Shown: piece by piece, positions 19,281 through 28,800 of the stretch
How the letters are laid out: every line of letters starts with the position of its first letter
Position numbering within the stretch: the first letter of the stretch is position 1
Source: Leptospira noumeaensis
GTDB taxonomy: Bacteria > Spirochaetota > Leptospiria > Leptospirales > Leptospiraceae
Assembly (NCBI RefSeq): GCF_004770765.1
Contig: NZ_RQFK01000009.1
Span: 1-64,000, forward strand
Length of the DNA stretch: 64,000 nt
Reading direction: 5' to 3'
The notes under the pieces: generated by a model
Databases searched by the model: none
The model's input: only the letters and a program-made list of their open reading frames with translations
Told to the model about the DNA's origin: nothing
Translations under genes and position numbers: made by a program

Positions 19281-20475
19281 TTCTCCCCTCCGAATGAAAG
19301 TATAATACTCGTAAGTCGATTCCGCCATGAGTGACGTGGATAGTTTTTTTAGAAAAATTGCGAAGTTCTCTCATACAATCACTCCATTTTTCTTCTGTGG
19401 GGCAAAGGATAAATCCAAATAACTTCGGTTGGTTTTTGGTGAGTTTTAAAAGTTCTTCCAATCGTTTTCCAATTTTGGAATAGAGTTTTTCTTCTGGGCC
19501 CGTTCGCTCGTGTTTACGAAGTCCGTAAGGCGGATTTAAAGGTAAAAAATAATGGGAGGCGCTAGAGTCTCCTTCAGGCAAAACAGGAAAGGTTCTAAAA
19601 AAATCAGAAATACTATGATCCCAAAGACCTACCTGAATTATTTTTTTCCAACGTTTGAATTCTTCGGCCCAGTAACTCTCTAAAGCGGGGTCAGTGTCTT
19701 GGATGACAATGGGGGTGGAAAATGAATCTACAGAAACAAAAGATTCTTTTTGTTTCTTTTTGAAATGTTCGTATGATTTTTCAGGAAACAAATTCAGTTT
19801 GAAAAATAAAAAATCTCTTGGTAAGGATAAAAGTGAAATTTTCTCTTCTTGTAATGCCCATTCGGTGACAAAAGTCAAAGTTCCTGCAAAAGGAATATAA
19901 ACTGCTACGACATCTTTTTTAGGAATTAAAAAGATATCAAAACATTGGGAAATTAGAATTTGGCTTAAGTCTTCGGGAACGGGGGCACTCGTTGGAAAAG
20001 TGGCTTTGATCCCTCGTTTGTATCCCGGTTCTCCCAAAAGAGATAAGGAAACAGTAATTTCATCTTCAAAATAACTGATATGAAGGTTTTCTTTGATTTC
20101 GTAAAACTTTGTACTCGGATCAGAAAACAAAGGTTTTACGATGGAAACTGCTTCGGTAAGGATCCGATCCCATTCTTCTTCTCTCATCTCAGAAGACCTA
20201 TCCCAATCTTTGGTGCGGCCAATGACAAGTCGGATGTCACGAATAAAAAGACCATGAAACAATAGATAGGCGATTTGATGGGAATTCGTGTTTTCTAATT
20301 TGATTTTTTCGGAAAAAACGCGGATGTTTGGTTCTGGTTGGTTGGGTAAAGGAACCGAACCCAGAATTTCTTTGATTTTCTCTCCCACCCATGTGGCAGT
20401 GCCAGGTGGAAAATACAACTCCCAACTGAGAGCGGTTCCGGTTTGTGGTTTTCGGATTCTAAATTTCCAATTCAT
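19261..20475 (-). CDS. RlmL-like (THUMP) RNA methyltransferase
   Basis: A 404-residue protein with the arrangement of RlmL/YcbY-type rRNA guanine-N2 methyltransferases. An N-terminal THUMP-like region precedes [20 protein letters not shown], which matches the hinge before the catalytic domain. A PFAGT motif follows for SAM binding, and then the catalytic [10 protein letters not shown]. The modified base cannot be told from sequence. The gene heads the minus-strand run with ung, an EamA transporter and phhB, and is divergent from another EamA gene by 43 bases. Confidence 0.82.
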   Translation of the reverse strand: MNWKFRIRKPQTGTALSWELYFPPGTATWVGEKIKEILGSVPLPNQPEPNIRVFSEKIKLENTNSHQIAYLLFHGLFIRDIRLVIGRTKDWDRSSEMREEEWDRILTEAVSIVKPLFSDPSTKFYEIKENLHISYFEDEITVSLSLLGEPGYKRGIKATFPTSAPVPEDLSQILISQCFDIFLIPKKDVVAVYIPFAGTLTFVTEWALQEEKISLLSLPRDFLFFKLNLFPEKSYEHFKKKQKESFVSVDSFSTPIVIQDTDPALESYWAEEFKRWKKIIQVGLWDHSISDFFRTFPVLPEGDSSASHYFLPLNPPYGLRKHERTGPEEKLYSKIGKRLEELLKLTKNQPKLFGFILCPTEEKWSDCMRELRNFSKKTIHVTHGGIDLRVLYFHSEGRIERRSN

Positions 20476-20518
20476 CTTTTCCTTGCTCTGGCCCTTTCTT
20501 ACTTTGAAATTGACTCAT

Positions 20519-21433
20519 ATGTCCAGGATCTTCACTCCGGAACTCTTTTTGGTGATTGCCGCCATTCTTTGGGGTGGGACCTTTGTGGTCATCAAACTTG
20601 CACTGGATTCAGTGCCTCCCTTCTTATTTTTGGCAGTTCGGTTTTGGCTCGCAGGTATCATCACCTTACTCCTATATCGTAAAACTTTATTTTCCAAAGA
20701 AAATAGAAGGTGGGATTATATTTTTCCGGCCTTTCTTGTGGCATTGTCAGCACTTTTGGGTTATGCCTTCCAAACCATCGGACTTGTTTATACTACGGCC
20801 ACACAGTCCGGATTTATGACGGGAGCTTATGTTGTGTTTGTACCTTTATTACAAATTGCCATCGAAAGAAAGTTACCTTCTCTTCGCACATGGGTTGCTG
20901 TTTTGATTGTTGTGGTTGGTTTGTTTCTAATCTCACAAAATGGAAAAACCTACGAAGAAATCCTTCAGACCACTGGTTTTGGGTTGGGTGATGGACTGAC
21001 TCTGATTGGTGCTTTTTTCTTTGCTATTTATATCATCCTCATCGATATTTTTAGTAAAAAAATTCCTGCACAAATTTTAGTTTCGTTTGAGATCCTACTC
21101 ATTGCCGTTGTTTCCACATCCTTATTCCCTGTAGAATCTATTTTTTTAAACCAAACGATCTCCATTCAGTTTGATCTAAAGTTTTGGATTGGTATCATTT
21201 ATACTTCTGTATTTGCTACAATCTTCACGACACAGATTCAAACCAGATACCAAAAAGCTGTCCCACCGGCAAGGGCTGGTTTACTTTATAGTATGGAACC
21301 TGTATTTTCCTTTTTTCTCGCATATTTAGTGTTAGGTGAAAGGTTGGGGGTAGTGGGAGCGATTGGTTCGGGTCTTACCCTGTTTGGGATTGTATTTTCT
21401 GAATTAGGTAAGTGGAACAAAAGAGAAGAATGA
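20519..21433 (+). CDS. EamA-family (DMT) transporter
   Basis: A 304-residue inner-membrane protein with ten membrane segments. It begins with the family pattern AAILWGGTFVVIKLALD and has the second-repeat signature LYSMEPVFSFFLAYLVLGE. ATG 20519 is chosen because an upstream in-frame extension to 20288 would run antisense through the RlmL-like gene and lacks hydrophobic character. The substrate is unknown. It is not closely similar to the other EamA protein in this window. Confidence 0.92.
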   Translation: MSRIFTPELFLVIAAILWGGTFVVIKLALDSVPPFLFLAVRFWLAGIITLLLYRKTLFSKENRRWDYIFPAFLVALSALLGYAFQTIGLVYTTATQSGFMTGAYVVFVPLLQIAIERKLPSLRTWVAVLIVVVGLFLISQNGKTYEEILQTTGFGLGDGLTLIGAFFFAIYIILIDIFSKKIPAQILVSFEILLIAVVSTSLFPVESIFLNQTISIQFDLKFWIGIIYTSVFATIFTTQIQTRYQKAVPPARAGLLYSMEPVFSFFLAYLVLGERLGVVGAIGSGLTLFGIVFSELGKWNKREE

Positions 21434-21437
21434 ACCA

Positions 21438-21464
21438 TGTGTAGATTGGTTTTTTCTACACATC
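21438..21464. terminator. Possible bidirectional terminator hairpin
   Basis: A nine-base perfect inverted repeat (ATGTGTAGA / TCTACACAT) with a T-rich loop, lying between the convergent EamA and AI-2E genes. The T-run is partly inside the loop and the trailing T stretch is weak, so efficiency is uncertain. Confidence 0.5.
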
Positions 21465-21482
21465 AATTTTTAAATTTCTAAA

Positions 21483-22541
21483 TTATATAATTTGGTGTTC
21501 TTTCAGTGCGTGGTAAAGAATCCCAATCGTAACCTTTAAGATGGACAAAACGGGAATGGCGAGTAACATCCCAAAGATTCCAAAAAAGTTTCCTCCAACG
21601 GCAATTCCAATGAGGATTGCTAGTGGATGGAGGGAGACTGCATTGGCAATCACTACAGGTTGTACAATGGCATTGTCTACTAACTGTGCCACCACAACAA
21701 CAGTAGCTATGGAACCAATGGAAGGAGACATCTCAGGGAAAAGAATCGAAAACAGAATGGGTGGAACCGCTCCCACGAGTGGGCCCAGATAAGGAATGGA
21801 ATTGGCAATACCTAGAAAAATTCCAAATAGAAAAAAGAATTTCACTCCAACCAAATAAAAACCAAGGGAAGCCACAATGGCCATAATTCCACATTGGATC
21901 ACTAAACTTTTTAAGTAACTAGTGATTTGTTGGTTCATTCGATAAAACACCATTAGAAACATTTCAAAAAAACGATTGGGAATAAAACTAATCATCGTTT
22001 TATAAATTAAATTAGCATCCAAAAGTAAAAAGAAACTAATGATAGGAATGATGATCATCCAACTGATAAAGGTGGGAATCATTACAACCATACCACGTAA
22101 AAATTCTTCCAAGTTACTTGTTGCCATTTTAGCAACTTCTTCTGGATTGATGATCTTTTTCCAAAGCTCTGGATTTTTGGAAAGTACAGGAAGTTTATTA
22201 AAATCGAGCAACTGAAAATTGGGATCATCCATTTTAACAGACCACTCGGAAACAATGGGTTGCGCTTTTTCAAAAAGATTCGGTAAATAAAATGCCAAAA
22301 ACCAATAAGCACCGGCAATCAATACAGAAAAAATAATGATGATGGTAATCGCTCTATGGATTCCTCTCGATTCAAAATAATCCACAATCCCATGAAAAAT
22401 ATAAAAATGGATTCCGGAGATAAGAAGTGGGATCGCTAAGAATTTTACACCAATGATTCCAATGAGGGCTGTGAGTATGATGAGTCCAAAAAAAGCACTG
22501 CGCAAAATTAAGGAAGAGATGTTGTTTTCTTTGGTGCTCAT
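21483..22541 (-). CDS. AI-2E/PerM-family permease
   Basis: A 352-residue membrane protein of the PerM/TqsA/AI-2E exporter superfamily. It has about eight membrane segments, a central soluble loop, and the family stretch IFLGIANSIPYLGPLVGAVPP followed by LVDNAIVQPVVIANAVSLHPL. Members export autoinducer-2 or act as Na+/H+ antiporters; which applies here is unknown. Its start overlaps the upstream cNMP-binding gene by four bases. Confidence 0.92.
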   Translation of the reverse strand: MSTKENNISSLILRSAFFGLIILTALIGIIGVKFLAIPLLISGIHFYIFHGIVDYFESRGIHRAITIIIIFSVLIAGAYWFLAFYLPNLFEKAQPIVSEWSVKMDDPNFQLLDFNKLPVLSKNPELWKKIINPEEVAKMATSNLEEFLRGMVVMIPTFISWMIIIPIISFFLLLDANLIYKTMISFIPNRFFEMFLMVFYRMNQQITSYLKSLVIQCGIMAIVASLGFYLVGVKFFFLFGIFLGIANSIPYLGPLVGAVPPILFSILFPEMSPSIGSIATVVVVAQLVDNAIVQPVVIANAVSLHPLAILIGIAVGGNFFGIFGMLLAIPVLSILKVTIGILYHALKEHQII

Positions 22542-23059
22542 TTGGATTTATTTTTTTTACTTTTGAAGTATGCAGCTTCAAGTGTATCATTTGTTTTGCG
22601 AAGTCTGTCGGCAATGATGGATGCAAAACTGAGGAGTAGGTCATTTCCCACTCTTGGTTTTGTTTCTAATAGAGTTTTTAGTTCCGGTTGAAAAAATCCA
22701 AGTAAGATGGAATCAACGAGTGCTACTGCCGTTGCTGATCTTGGAAAGTCTTGAAAGAGAGCTAACTCTCCAAAAAAGGCACCTTTCTCTAGTTCGGCGA
22801 GTTTTAAAGTCACTCCTTCCCTTTCTGAATAAATCTCTACTTTCCCTTGAAGGATGAGATACACTCCCGTCCCTGCTTGGCCTTGGAAAAAGATGGTTTC
22901 ACCCGCATAATACTTACGTTTGTGGATGAGCCTTGCGACTTCACGTAAAGTTCGGCGAGACATACCTTCAAAGATAGCCGTTTCGCGTAAAAAATGTGAA
23001 ATTTCCGTTATCGGGTTTTCGTCGCGTTTGAGAATGGATTTCCAAAGGGGAAGTTGCAT
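22538..23059 (-). CDS. Cyclic-nucleotide-binding domain protein
   Basis: A 173-residue protein consisting of a CRP-type cNMP-binding domain. The beta-roll signature GETIFFQGQAGTGVYLILQGKVEIY precedes the phosphate-binding cassette FFGELALFQDFPRSATA, where Glu and Arg contact the cyclic nucleotide. There is no helix-turn-helix after it, so it is not a classical transcription factor. Overlap with the downstream permease gene suggests that it may regulate that protein. Confidence 0.88.
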   Translation of the reverse strand: MQLPLWKSILKRDENPITEISHFLRETAIFEGMSRRTLREVARLIHKRKYYAGETIFFQGQAGTGVYLILQGKVEIYSEREGVTLKLAELEKGAFFGELALFQDFPRSATAVALVDSILLGFFQPELKTLLETKPRVGNDLLLSFASIIADRLRKTNDTLEAAYFKSKKNKSK

Positions 23060-23118
23060 ATAGCCTCTCTTATATAAATCGGATAGACGGGGCCTGGAAT
23101 TGATAAAACTTGATCCGT

Positions 23119-23811
23119 ATGGGCCAAGCTTTTTACGTAACAGGTACGGGAACGGACATAGGGAAAACTTTTTTTTCGAGTCTGTTTATGGCTAAATACG
23201 CGGAAAGTTTCCAATTTCGATATTGGAAGATCGTCCAGACTGGTGCTCCGAGTGCAGGTGACACTGAATTCATTCGGAAAACTACAAATCTGCCTGATTC
23301 CTTCTTTATGAAACCAGCTTATGAATTTGCCACACCGGCAAGTCCACATTATGCCTCCAAACAGGAAGGAGTCATTCTGGATCCTAAACATCTACTGAAT
23401 GAGTTAATCAAGGAAAGAAAAACCAATACACTTGTTGAAGGCGCTGGTGGAGTTTTTGTTCCTCTTACGGATGATTATTTAACCATAAAAGGAATCCAGG
23501 AAAGTAATCTTCCTGTGATTGTGATTGGATCCACAGAACTTGGAACGATCAATCATACACTTTTGACTTTGGATGCACTAACGAGTCGGTTCATCCCGGT
23601 TCTAGGATTTTATTTAGTAGGACAAAATAATCCCTTACAAACTGATAATGCAGAAACAATACAAAGATTAGGTGGAGCGCCTTGTCTTGGACTTACCAAT
23701 TTCCCAGAACAAAAATTATCACCGAATGAATTTCTTGATTTTGCAAAGAATCATTTTGATACCAACCGAAACGTCATAGATACCATTTTAAATCCAGACG
23801 ATGAATTTTAA
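23119..23811 (+). CDS. bioD: Dethiobiotin synthetase
   Basis: ATP-dependent closure of the ureido ring from diaminopelargonic acid, the penultimate step of biotin synthesis. The N-terminus is GQAFYVTGTGTDIGKTFFSS with the P-loop at residues 9-17. The VEGAGGVFVPLTDD segment and a GSTELGTINHTLLT segment are diagnostic. ATG 23119 is preferred over the in-frame TTG 23110. The 3' end overlaps bioA by 11 bases. Confidence 0.95.
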   Translation: MGQAFYVTGTGTDIGKTFFSSLFMAKYAESFQFRYWKIVQTGAPSAGDTEFIRKTTNLPDSFFMKPAYEFATPASPHYASKQEGVILDPKHLLNELIKERKTNTLVEGAGGVFVPLTDDYLTIKGIQESNLPVIVIGSTELGTINHTLLTLDALTSRFIPVLGFYLVGQNNPLQTDNAETIQRLGGAPCLGLTNFPEQKLSPNEFLDFAKNHFDTNRNVIDTILNPDDEF

Positions 23812-25123
23812 TCCGATTGAAACAAATACCTGGGTTCCCCTCACCATCCAAGAGGAAGGAGAATCCTTAATCAATTTCGTTCAGGCGAAAGATGAGTTTG
23901 TTATTGATTCCGATGGAAATTCATGGATTGATGCCATAGCCAGTTGGTGGACTATGATTTTTGGACACCGCCATCCAAGACTTGTATCCGCTTTAAAAAC
24001 ACAAGTAGATGAACTTGATCATATCATGCTTGCCGGTCATATCCATCCTGCTGCAGAAAACTTATCAAAAGTTTTATTAGAACTAACAAACTCTGATTTT
24101 TATAAGGTATTTTATTCCGATAACGGATCCAATGCGATAGAAATTGCCCTAAAACTTTCTATACAATTTTACCAAAATCATCCAGATCATAAACCAAGAT
24201 CGGAGTTCCTAGTGTTTTCCAATTCCTATCATGGAGATAGTATTGGGGCAATGAATGTCTCTGGAAAAAATTACTTCAATCGTATTTATTCTGAACTTAG
24301 ATTCCCTACAAAAGAATTTCCGGCACCTAATTGTATGTTTTGCCCTTGGGGAAAAACGGCAAACACTTGTCATACGGAATGTTTGACCGATTTAGAACTT
24401 ACAATCAAACAAAAGGCATATGTAGGGATTGTGATCGAACCATTAGTATTTGGTGCCAATGGGATGTTGTTTTATGATAAAAAAGTTTTAGTCAAACTCA
24501 GAGAACTTGCCACAAATACTGATACTCTTTTGATTTTTGATGAAGTGTTTACTGGGATGGGTAGACTTGGTGAATTTTTTGCCTACCAAAAAGCAGGTGT
24601 GAAACCAGATTTACTTGTGATGGCAAAAGGATTAACAGGAGGTATGTTACCACTTGGTGCTACCTTAGTTTCAAAATTCATTTATGAACAATTTTTATCC
24701 AAAGATCCTTATAGGGCTTTTTTTCATGCCCATACGATGACGGGGAATCCTCTTGCATGTAGCGTTGGTTATGCGTCTGTAAAACTGTTACAAGAATCGG
24801 GACTAGACCTTGTGAAACAACTTGAGATCTCATTACAAAAACGAATCGAATCATTCCAAAAAACCTTGGGAAATCGAATTAAAAATGCACGAGTGATGGG
24901 TGGGATTTTTGCTTTTGAGTTTCAGGAAACCATGGCAGAAGATGAATATCTGAATCCCATTGGAAAAAGAATCAAAGAAAAAATGAAGGAATTTCGTGTT
25001 TTGATCCGGCCCCTTGGTCGCACAATCTACATCACTCCGCCTTATACGATTTCCGAATCCTCTCTCGACCAAATCTTTTTAGGATTGGAACAAACCCTCC
25101 TTAGTTTTGCCGAATCAGATTGA
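23801..25123 (+). CDS. bioA: Adenosylmethionine-8-amino-7-oxononanoate aminotransferase
   Basis: Converts KAPA to DAPA in biotin synthesis with SAM as amino donor. It is a class III PLP aminotransferase (440 residues) with the cofactor lysine at residue 276 (VMAKGLTGGMLPLGATL) and the upstream acid in DEVFTGMGRLG. The substrate-binding ASWWTMIFGHRHPRL near the N-terminus is characteristic of BioA. It overlaps bioD by 11 bases. Confidence 0.95.
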   Translation: MNFNPIETNTWVPLTIQEEGESLINFVQAKDEFVIDSDGNSWIDAIASWWTMIFGHRHPRLVSALKTQVDELDHIMLAGHIHPAAENLSKVLLELTNSDFYKVFYSDNGSNAIEIALKLSIQFYQNHPDHKPRSEFLVFSNSYHGDSIGAMNVSGKNYFNRIYSELRFPTKEFPAPNCMFCPWGKTANTCHTECLTDLELTIKQKAYVGIVIEPLVFGANGMLFYDKKVLVKLRELATNTDTLLIFDEVFTGMGRLGEFFAYQKAGVKPDLLVMAKGLTGGMLPLGATLVSKFIYEQFLSKDPYRAFFHAHTMTGNPLACSVGYASVKLLQESGLDLVKQLEISLQKRIESFQKTLGNRIKNARVMGGIFAFEFQETMAEDEYLNPIGKRIKEKMKEFRVLIRPLGRTIYITPPYTISESSLDQIFLGLEQTLLSFAESD

Positions 25124-25156
25124 GACTAAAGATACGAAACGATTTTCTTCGTTTAC

Positions 25157-25182
25157 ACAGGTTGGTTCCATCCAGAACCTGT
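25157..25182 (+). promoter_or_regulatory. Hairpin over the bioB ribosome-binding region
   Basis: A seven-base perfect inverted repeat (ACAGGTT / AACCTGT) with a 12-base loop ends four bases before the bioB ATG. It could hide the ribosome binding site or act as a regulator site. It does not match the BirA or BioR operators that I know. Low certainty. Confidence 0.35.
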
Positions 25183-25186
25183 TCCC

Positions 25187-26242
25187 ATGATTGCAGAAGT
25201 CCAAGAAAAAACAGTTTCCCAAGCACCTTCCTTAATTACGGAAGCGGAAGCATTTGAAATCCTAGAAGGAAAAGTCCCTTTGCTATCGGTTGTCGCTCGT
25301 GCGGCGGAAGAACGAAATCGTTATTATACCAATCGTGTTCGCATTCATATACTAGATAATATCAAAAACGGTTATTGCCCAGAAGACTGTGGATACTGCG
25401 CCCAAAGAAAGGGTGGAGATTCTGGAATCCAGGAGTATTCATTAAAGTCACCAGAAGAAATTTGGGAAGATGCCAAACGTGCCAAAGATAACGGTGCTTA
25501 CCGATTTTGTATGGTGACTTCGGGTCGTGGTCCAACAGACAAAGCTGTTGATAAACTGGCTGAAACTATCTCCAGAATCAATGGGGAACTTGGAATGAAG
25601 GTTTGTTTGTCGGCAGGAATTTTGGATGCAAAAAAAGCTCGCACCTTAAAAGACGCAGGCCTTGACAGATACAATCACAACCTCAATACTTCAGAATCTA
25701 AATACAATGAAATTTGTTCGACTCATACATTCAAAGACCGACTAACAACACTTGAGGCGGCAAAAGAAGCAGATATCGGACTTTGTTCAGGAATCATTGT
25801 TGGAATGGGAGAAGAATTAAAAGATCTCGTACAAGTTGCGTTTGAACTCAAACGACTTGGAGTTATATCTATCCCTGTTAACTTTTTTATCCCCATCAAA
25901 GGCCATGCCATCCAAAAGTCGCCACTCACTCCAGAGTTTTGTATCCGCGTTTTGTCTGTGTTTCGATTGGTGAATCCAGATTCAGAAATTCGTATTGGTG
26001 CAGGTAGAGAAGGGCATTTGGGTTCATTACAAGCCATGGCTCTCTTTGTAGCCAACTCATTGTTTGCTGAAGGTTACTTGAATGTGAAGGGAAGTGAAAT
26101 GGTTCAAACCATGAACTTAATTCGTGACTGTTCTATGGTGCCTGAATTTACAGAAGGTGTTCCAGAAGGATGGGAAGATTACGAATCACAATCCCTTTAC
26201 GACGAGAAAAATTTTCCAGAACTCTATAAACATAAAAAGTAG
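25187..26242 (+). CDS. bioB: Biotin synthase
   Basis: A radical SAM enzyme that inserts sulfur into dethiobiotin. The 4Fe-4S cysteine motif CxxxCxxC is at residues 64, 68 and 71 ([11 protein letters not shown]). The SAM and substrate motifs [10 protein letters not shown] and SGIIVGMGE are present, with [11 protein letters not shown] carrying the second-cluster arginine. At 351 residues it is full length. It follows bioA after 63 bases. Confidence 0.97.
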   Translation: MIAEVQEKTVSQAPSLITEAEAFEILEGKVPLLSVVARAAEERNRYYTNRVRIHILDNIKNGYCPEDCGYCAQRKGGDSGIQEYSLKSPEEIWEDAKRAKDNGAYRFCMVTSGRGPTDKAVDKLAETISRINGELGMKVCLSAGILDAKKARTLKDAGLDRYNHNLNTSESKYNEICSTHTFKDRLTTLEAAKEADIGLCSGIIVGMGEELKDLVQVAFELKRLGVISIPVNFFIPIKGHAIQKSPLTPEFCIRVLSVFRLVNPDSEIRIGAGREGHLGSLQAMALFVANSLFAEGYLNVKGSEMVQTMNLIRDCSMVPEFTEGVPEGWEDYESQSLYDEKNFPELYKHKK

Positions 26243-26260
26243 TTTGCCTTTTTTACTTTT

Positions 26261-26288
26261 GGCGGTAAGATGCTCCTACTTTACCGCC
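26261..26288. other. GC-rich hairpin between bioB and the MFS gene
   Basis: GGCGGTAA (26261-26268) and TTACCGCC (26281-26288) form a perfect eight-base stem with a 12-base loop. No T-run follows on either strand, so it is not a standard terminator. It may limit read-through, stabilise mRNA or be a protein site. Confidence 0.45.
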
Positions 26289-26292
26289 TCTA

Positions 26293-27849
26293 GTGAGAAA
26301 CATGCGAAAACCATCTTTACCATTTCGAAAACAAATTAGTTATGCGATCGGCCAATTGGGCTGGTCTACACTCATCAACATCATTGGTCTCCACCAAGTT
26401 TATTTTTATCTCCCACCGGCACCGAAACCTGGCCAAGAATGTTTTCCCGATCTTATCGAAACAATGGCTTTCTGGGGACTTTCTACCATTGGGGTTGTGG
26501 CAGCCGTTGGTCGTTTGTGGGACGCGTTTACAGACCCTGTCATCGCCAATTCATCGGACAGATTTACTTCTAGGTTCGGACGAAGGATTCCCTTTCTTTT
26601 CCTCGGTGGAATCCCAGCAGCCGTCTTTTGTTGGCTAATCTTTGTTCCACCCCATCACTTTGTCTCTACAACCAACCTGGTTTGGATGACAGGTTGTATG
26701 TTGCTTTTTTATCTATTTTTAACCATCTATGTCACTCCCTTCTTTGCTCTTATCCCTGAGCTTGGGCATACACCGGAAGAAAGGTTAAACCTTTCTACTT
26801 ATATTTCTGTGACTTATGCACTGGGGATCATTATCGCTTCCACAGAACCCATGATCGCCGGCGTATTAAAGTCCAACTTTGTTTTTGATGTGGATGGATC
26901 CTTGCAAACCTTGATTTCTCGCCAATATGCTATTGGGATTTTATGTGCCTTTGCAGCCATTTGTATGTACTTTCCCGTATTTACAATCCATGAAAAAACC
27001 TATTGTGAGTCGGAGGCTTCAAGCGTTCCATTTAAGGAAGCCATCTTTCTAACATTCAAAAATAAGAATTTTCTATACTTCGCCTTAAGCGACCTTTGTT
27101 ATTTCCTGGCTCTTACCATTCTGACAACAGGGATTTCTTATTACGTAACCGTTCTTTTGGGACTGGAACGTGAGTTTGTCACACAACTCCTTGCTGTGAT
27201 GTTACTGGTTTCTTTTGCATGTTATCCCGTGGTCAATTGGGTTGCAAAAAAAATCGGAAAGAAAAAGACAGTTTTATTCGGATTTTATGTTTTTCTCACA
27301 TTGTTTCTTTCCATTTATTTTATTGGGAAAGATAGTCTGCCATTATCACCGTATATCCAAGGTTATTTGATTGTAACCATTGCAGCCGTTCCGATTGCGA
27401 TTCTTGGGATTTTACCAAATGCCATTTTGGCTGATATTGCTGAACTGGATTCGTTAAAAACAGGATCCAAACGGGAAGGTTTGTTTTATGCGGGTCGAAC
27501 CTTTATGCAAAAATTGGGACAAACACTGGCAGTTCTTATCTTTAGTTCAGTGATCCTTCTTGGACTTGACCGTGAAACAAAGAAAAACGCATCTCCCCAT
27601 GTAACGGGAATCATCGCTCCTTCTGTTTCCGATTCCAAACTAGAAGTGAAAAAAAATATCGAAGTTGAGGCAAAAATAAGTAAGGAATCCACCATTTGTA
27701 AAGTCGAAGAAGAAGAAGCGGGAGGGGAGCTAGGCGTCCGTCTGACTGGTCCTCTTGCCTCTGCATTCTGTATATTGGCCATCTTCCTCTTTGGAAAATA
27801 CAAGGAAGATGAAACTTTAGAAGAGATTGCAAAGATACGTGGTAATTAA
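26293..27849 (+). CDS. GPH-family (melibiose-type) MFS transporter
   Basis: A 518-residue inner-membrane carrier with about 12 membrane segments. The loop 2-3 motif DAFTDPVIANSSDRFTSRFG followed by RRIPF is the hallmark of glycoside-pentoside-hexuronide cation symporters. A hydrophilic insertion of about 50 residues lies before the last membrane segment (near residues 430-480). Substrate is unknown. GTG 26293 or ATG 26302 may be used. It follows bioB by 50 bases, with a hairpin in between. Confidence 0.9.
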   Translation: MRNMRKPSLPFRKQISYAIGQLGWSTLINIIGLHQVYFYLPPAPKPGQECFPDLIETMAFWGLSTIGVVAAVGRLWDAFTDPVIANSSDRFTSRFGRRIPFLFLGGIPAAVFCWLIFVPPHHFVSTTNLVWMTGCMLLFYLFLTIYVTPFFALIPELGHTPEERLNLSTYISVTYALGIIIASTEPMIAGVLKSNFVFDVDGSLQTLISRQYAIGILCAFAAICMYFPVFTIHEKTYCESEASSVPFKEAIFLTFKNKNFLYFALSDLCYFLALTILTTGISYYVTVLLGLEREFVTQLLAVMLLVSFACYPVVNWVAKKIGKKKTVLFGFYVFLTLFLSIYFIGKDSLPLSPYIQGYLIVTIAAVPIAILGILPNAILADIAELDSLKTGSKREGLFYAGRTFMQKLGQTLAVLIFSSVILLGLDRETKKNASPHVTGIIAPSVSDSKLEVKKNIEVEAKISKESTICKVEEEEAGGELGVRLTGPLASAFCILAIFLFGKYKEDETLEEIAKIRGN

Positions 27850-27873
27850 ATCCTGGTTTTTGGAGCTATTCAG

Positions 27874-28053
27874 ATGAGATATCGCATTGAGACAACCAAG
27901 TTAAAGAACGGGTATATCGAAGCCAAACTCATCGAGACAACCACAAACAACCCGATCGAGTTTCGGATTTGTGACACGGAAGAATATGCGCAGGCCCAAA
28001 TCAAAGATTGGCAAAAGCGCTTCCGAATGAATGAACCGCAAGAACAGGATTAA
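27874..28053 (+). CDS. Small 59-residue protein
   Basis: An open frame of 59 codons with ATG 27874 preceded by TGGAGC. The product is hydrophilic (MRYRIETTKLKNGYIEAKL... ending RFRMNEPQEQD) with a beta-beta-alpha-like pattern. I do not recognise it. Its stop overlaps the start of the GDSL hydrolase gene by 23 bases. It fills an otherwise empty 180-base gap and has natural codon use, so I regard it as a probable gene. Confidence 0.65.
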   Translation: MRYRIETTKLKNGYIEAKLIETTTNNPIEFRICDTEEYAQAQIKDWQKRFRMNEPQEQD

Positions 28054-28798
28054 ATTCTTCCTCCGATGGGGCATAATTTTTGCCCTGGTTTCGAGTGTTA
28101 CAGATTGTAAATCATACTCGAAACGAGATTACTTCGATACCAGTTTCCAATGTTTTGCAGAGCCAGGGTGGCGAGACGACTCTAACTTTAAAAAGTATAT
28201 AGAGAAGGCTTGGCTTCCCATGCGTTTGTTATTCGCAGAAGACAATTCTAAAATCAAAAGATCCGATATTGTATTTGTTGGTGATAGTTTGGTTCATTTA
28301 TTTGTACCAGAACTCATCGCTAAAGAATTCCCCGGACAGTCTGTCACCAATCGTGGGATAGGTGGTGACATTACCGAGACTTTACTTTCGCGAATCGAGG
28401 ATGATGTCCTGATTCTTCACCCAGGTACGATTGTCATTGAGATTGGTGGGAATGATTTTCGTGAAGGAAAGTGCCTAAGTTTAGTGCAAAATAACTTACA
28501 GTCTATCATTCAAAAAATTCATAACAAAAACCGAAATATTAAAATTATTTTGTTAGCTGTGCCACCAACTAGAGTTAAAGAACTAAACCAAATTGTTCCT
28601 GTATATAATTTGTTTTTGAATCAATTGGCTCGCACAACGAAAAATGTCGAGTATGTTGAAGTTTGGGACACTATGAGAAATCCAGACCTTCCCACATTAA
28701 GTGAGGAATACTTTCGCCCCAATGGAGATGTTTTACACTTTAATGAAAAAGGATATGAACTTTGGGGTAAAAAACTCAGACCCTATCTACAAAAGTAA
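28031..28798 (+). CDS. GDSL/SGNH hydrolase, possible lipoprotein
   Basis: A 255-residue esterase-type protein. The N-terminal hydrophobic segment ends in SSVTDC (Cys26), which could be a spirochaetal lipobox. SGNH blocks are complete: GDSL (about residue 84), the Gly block NRGIGGD, the Asn block IGGNDF, and DVLHF (Asp near 233, His near 236). The fold resembles platelet-activating-factor acetylhydrolase-like lipases. Its natural ester is unknown. Confidence 0.88.
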   Translation: MNRKNRIKFFLRWGIIFALVSSVTDCKSYSKRDYFDTSFQCFAEPGWRDDSNFKKYIEKAWLPMRLLFAEDNSKIKRSDIVFVGDSLVHLFVPELIAKEFPGQSVTNRGIGGDITETLLSRIEDDVLILHPGTIVIEIGGNDFREGKCLSLVQNNLQSIIQKIHNKNRNIKIILLAVPPTRVKELNQIVPVYNLFLNQLARTTKNVEYVEVWDTMRNPDLPTLSEEYFRPNGDVLHFNEKGYELWGKKLRPYLQK

Positions 28799-28800
28799 AA

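Noticed and set aside
20288..20518. N-terminal extension of the plus-strand EamA gene
   Set aside because: It is antisense to the RlmL-like gene and lacks family similarity; ATG 20519 starts directly at the first membrane helix.
23008..23391. 127-codon minus-strand frame across the bioD start
   Set aside because: Antisense to the bioD P-loop region and overlaps the cNMP gene start; no motif.
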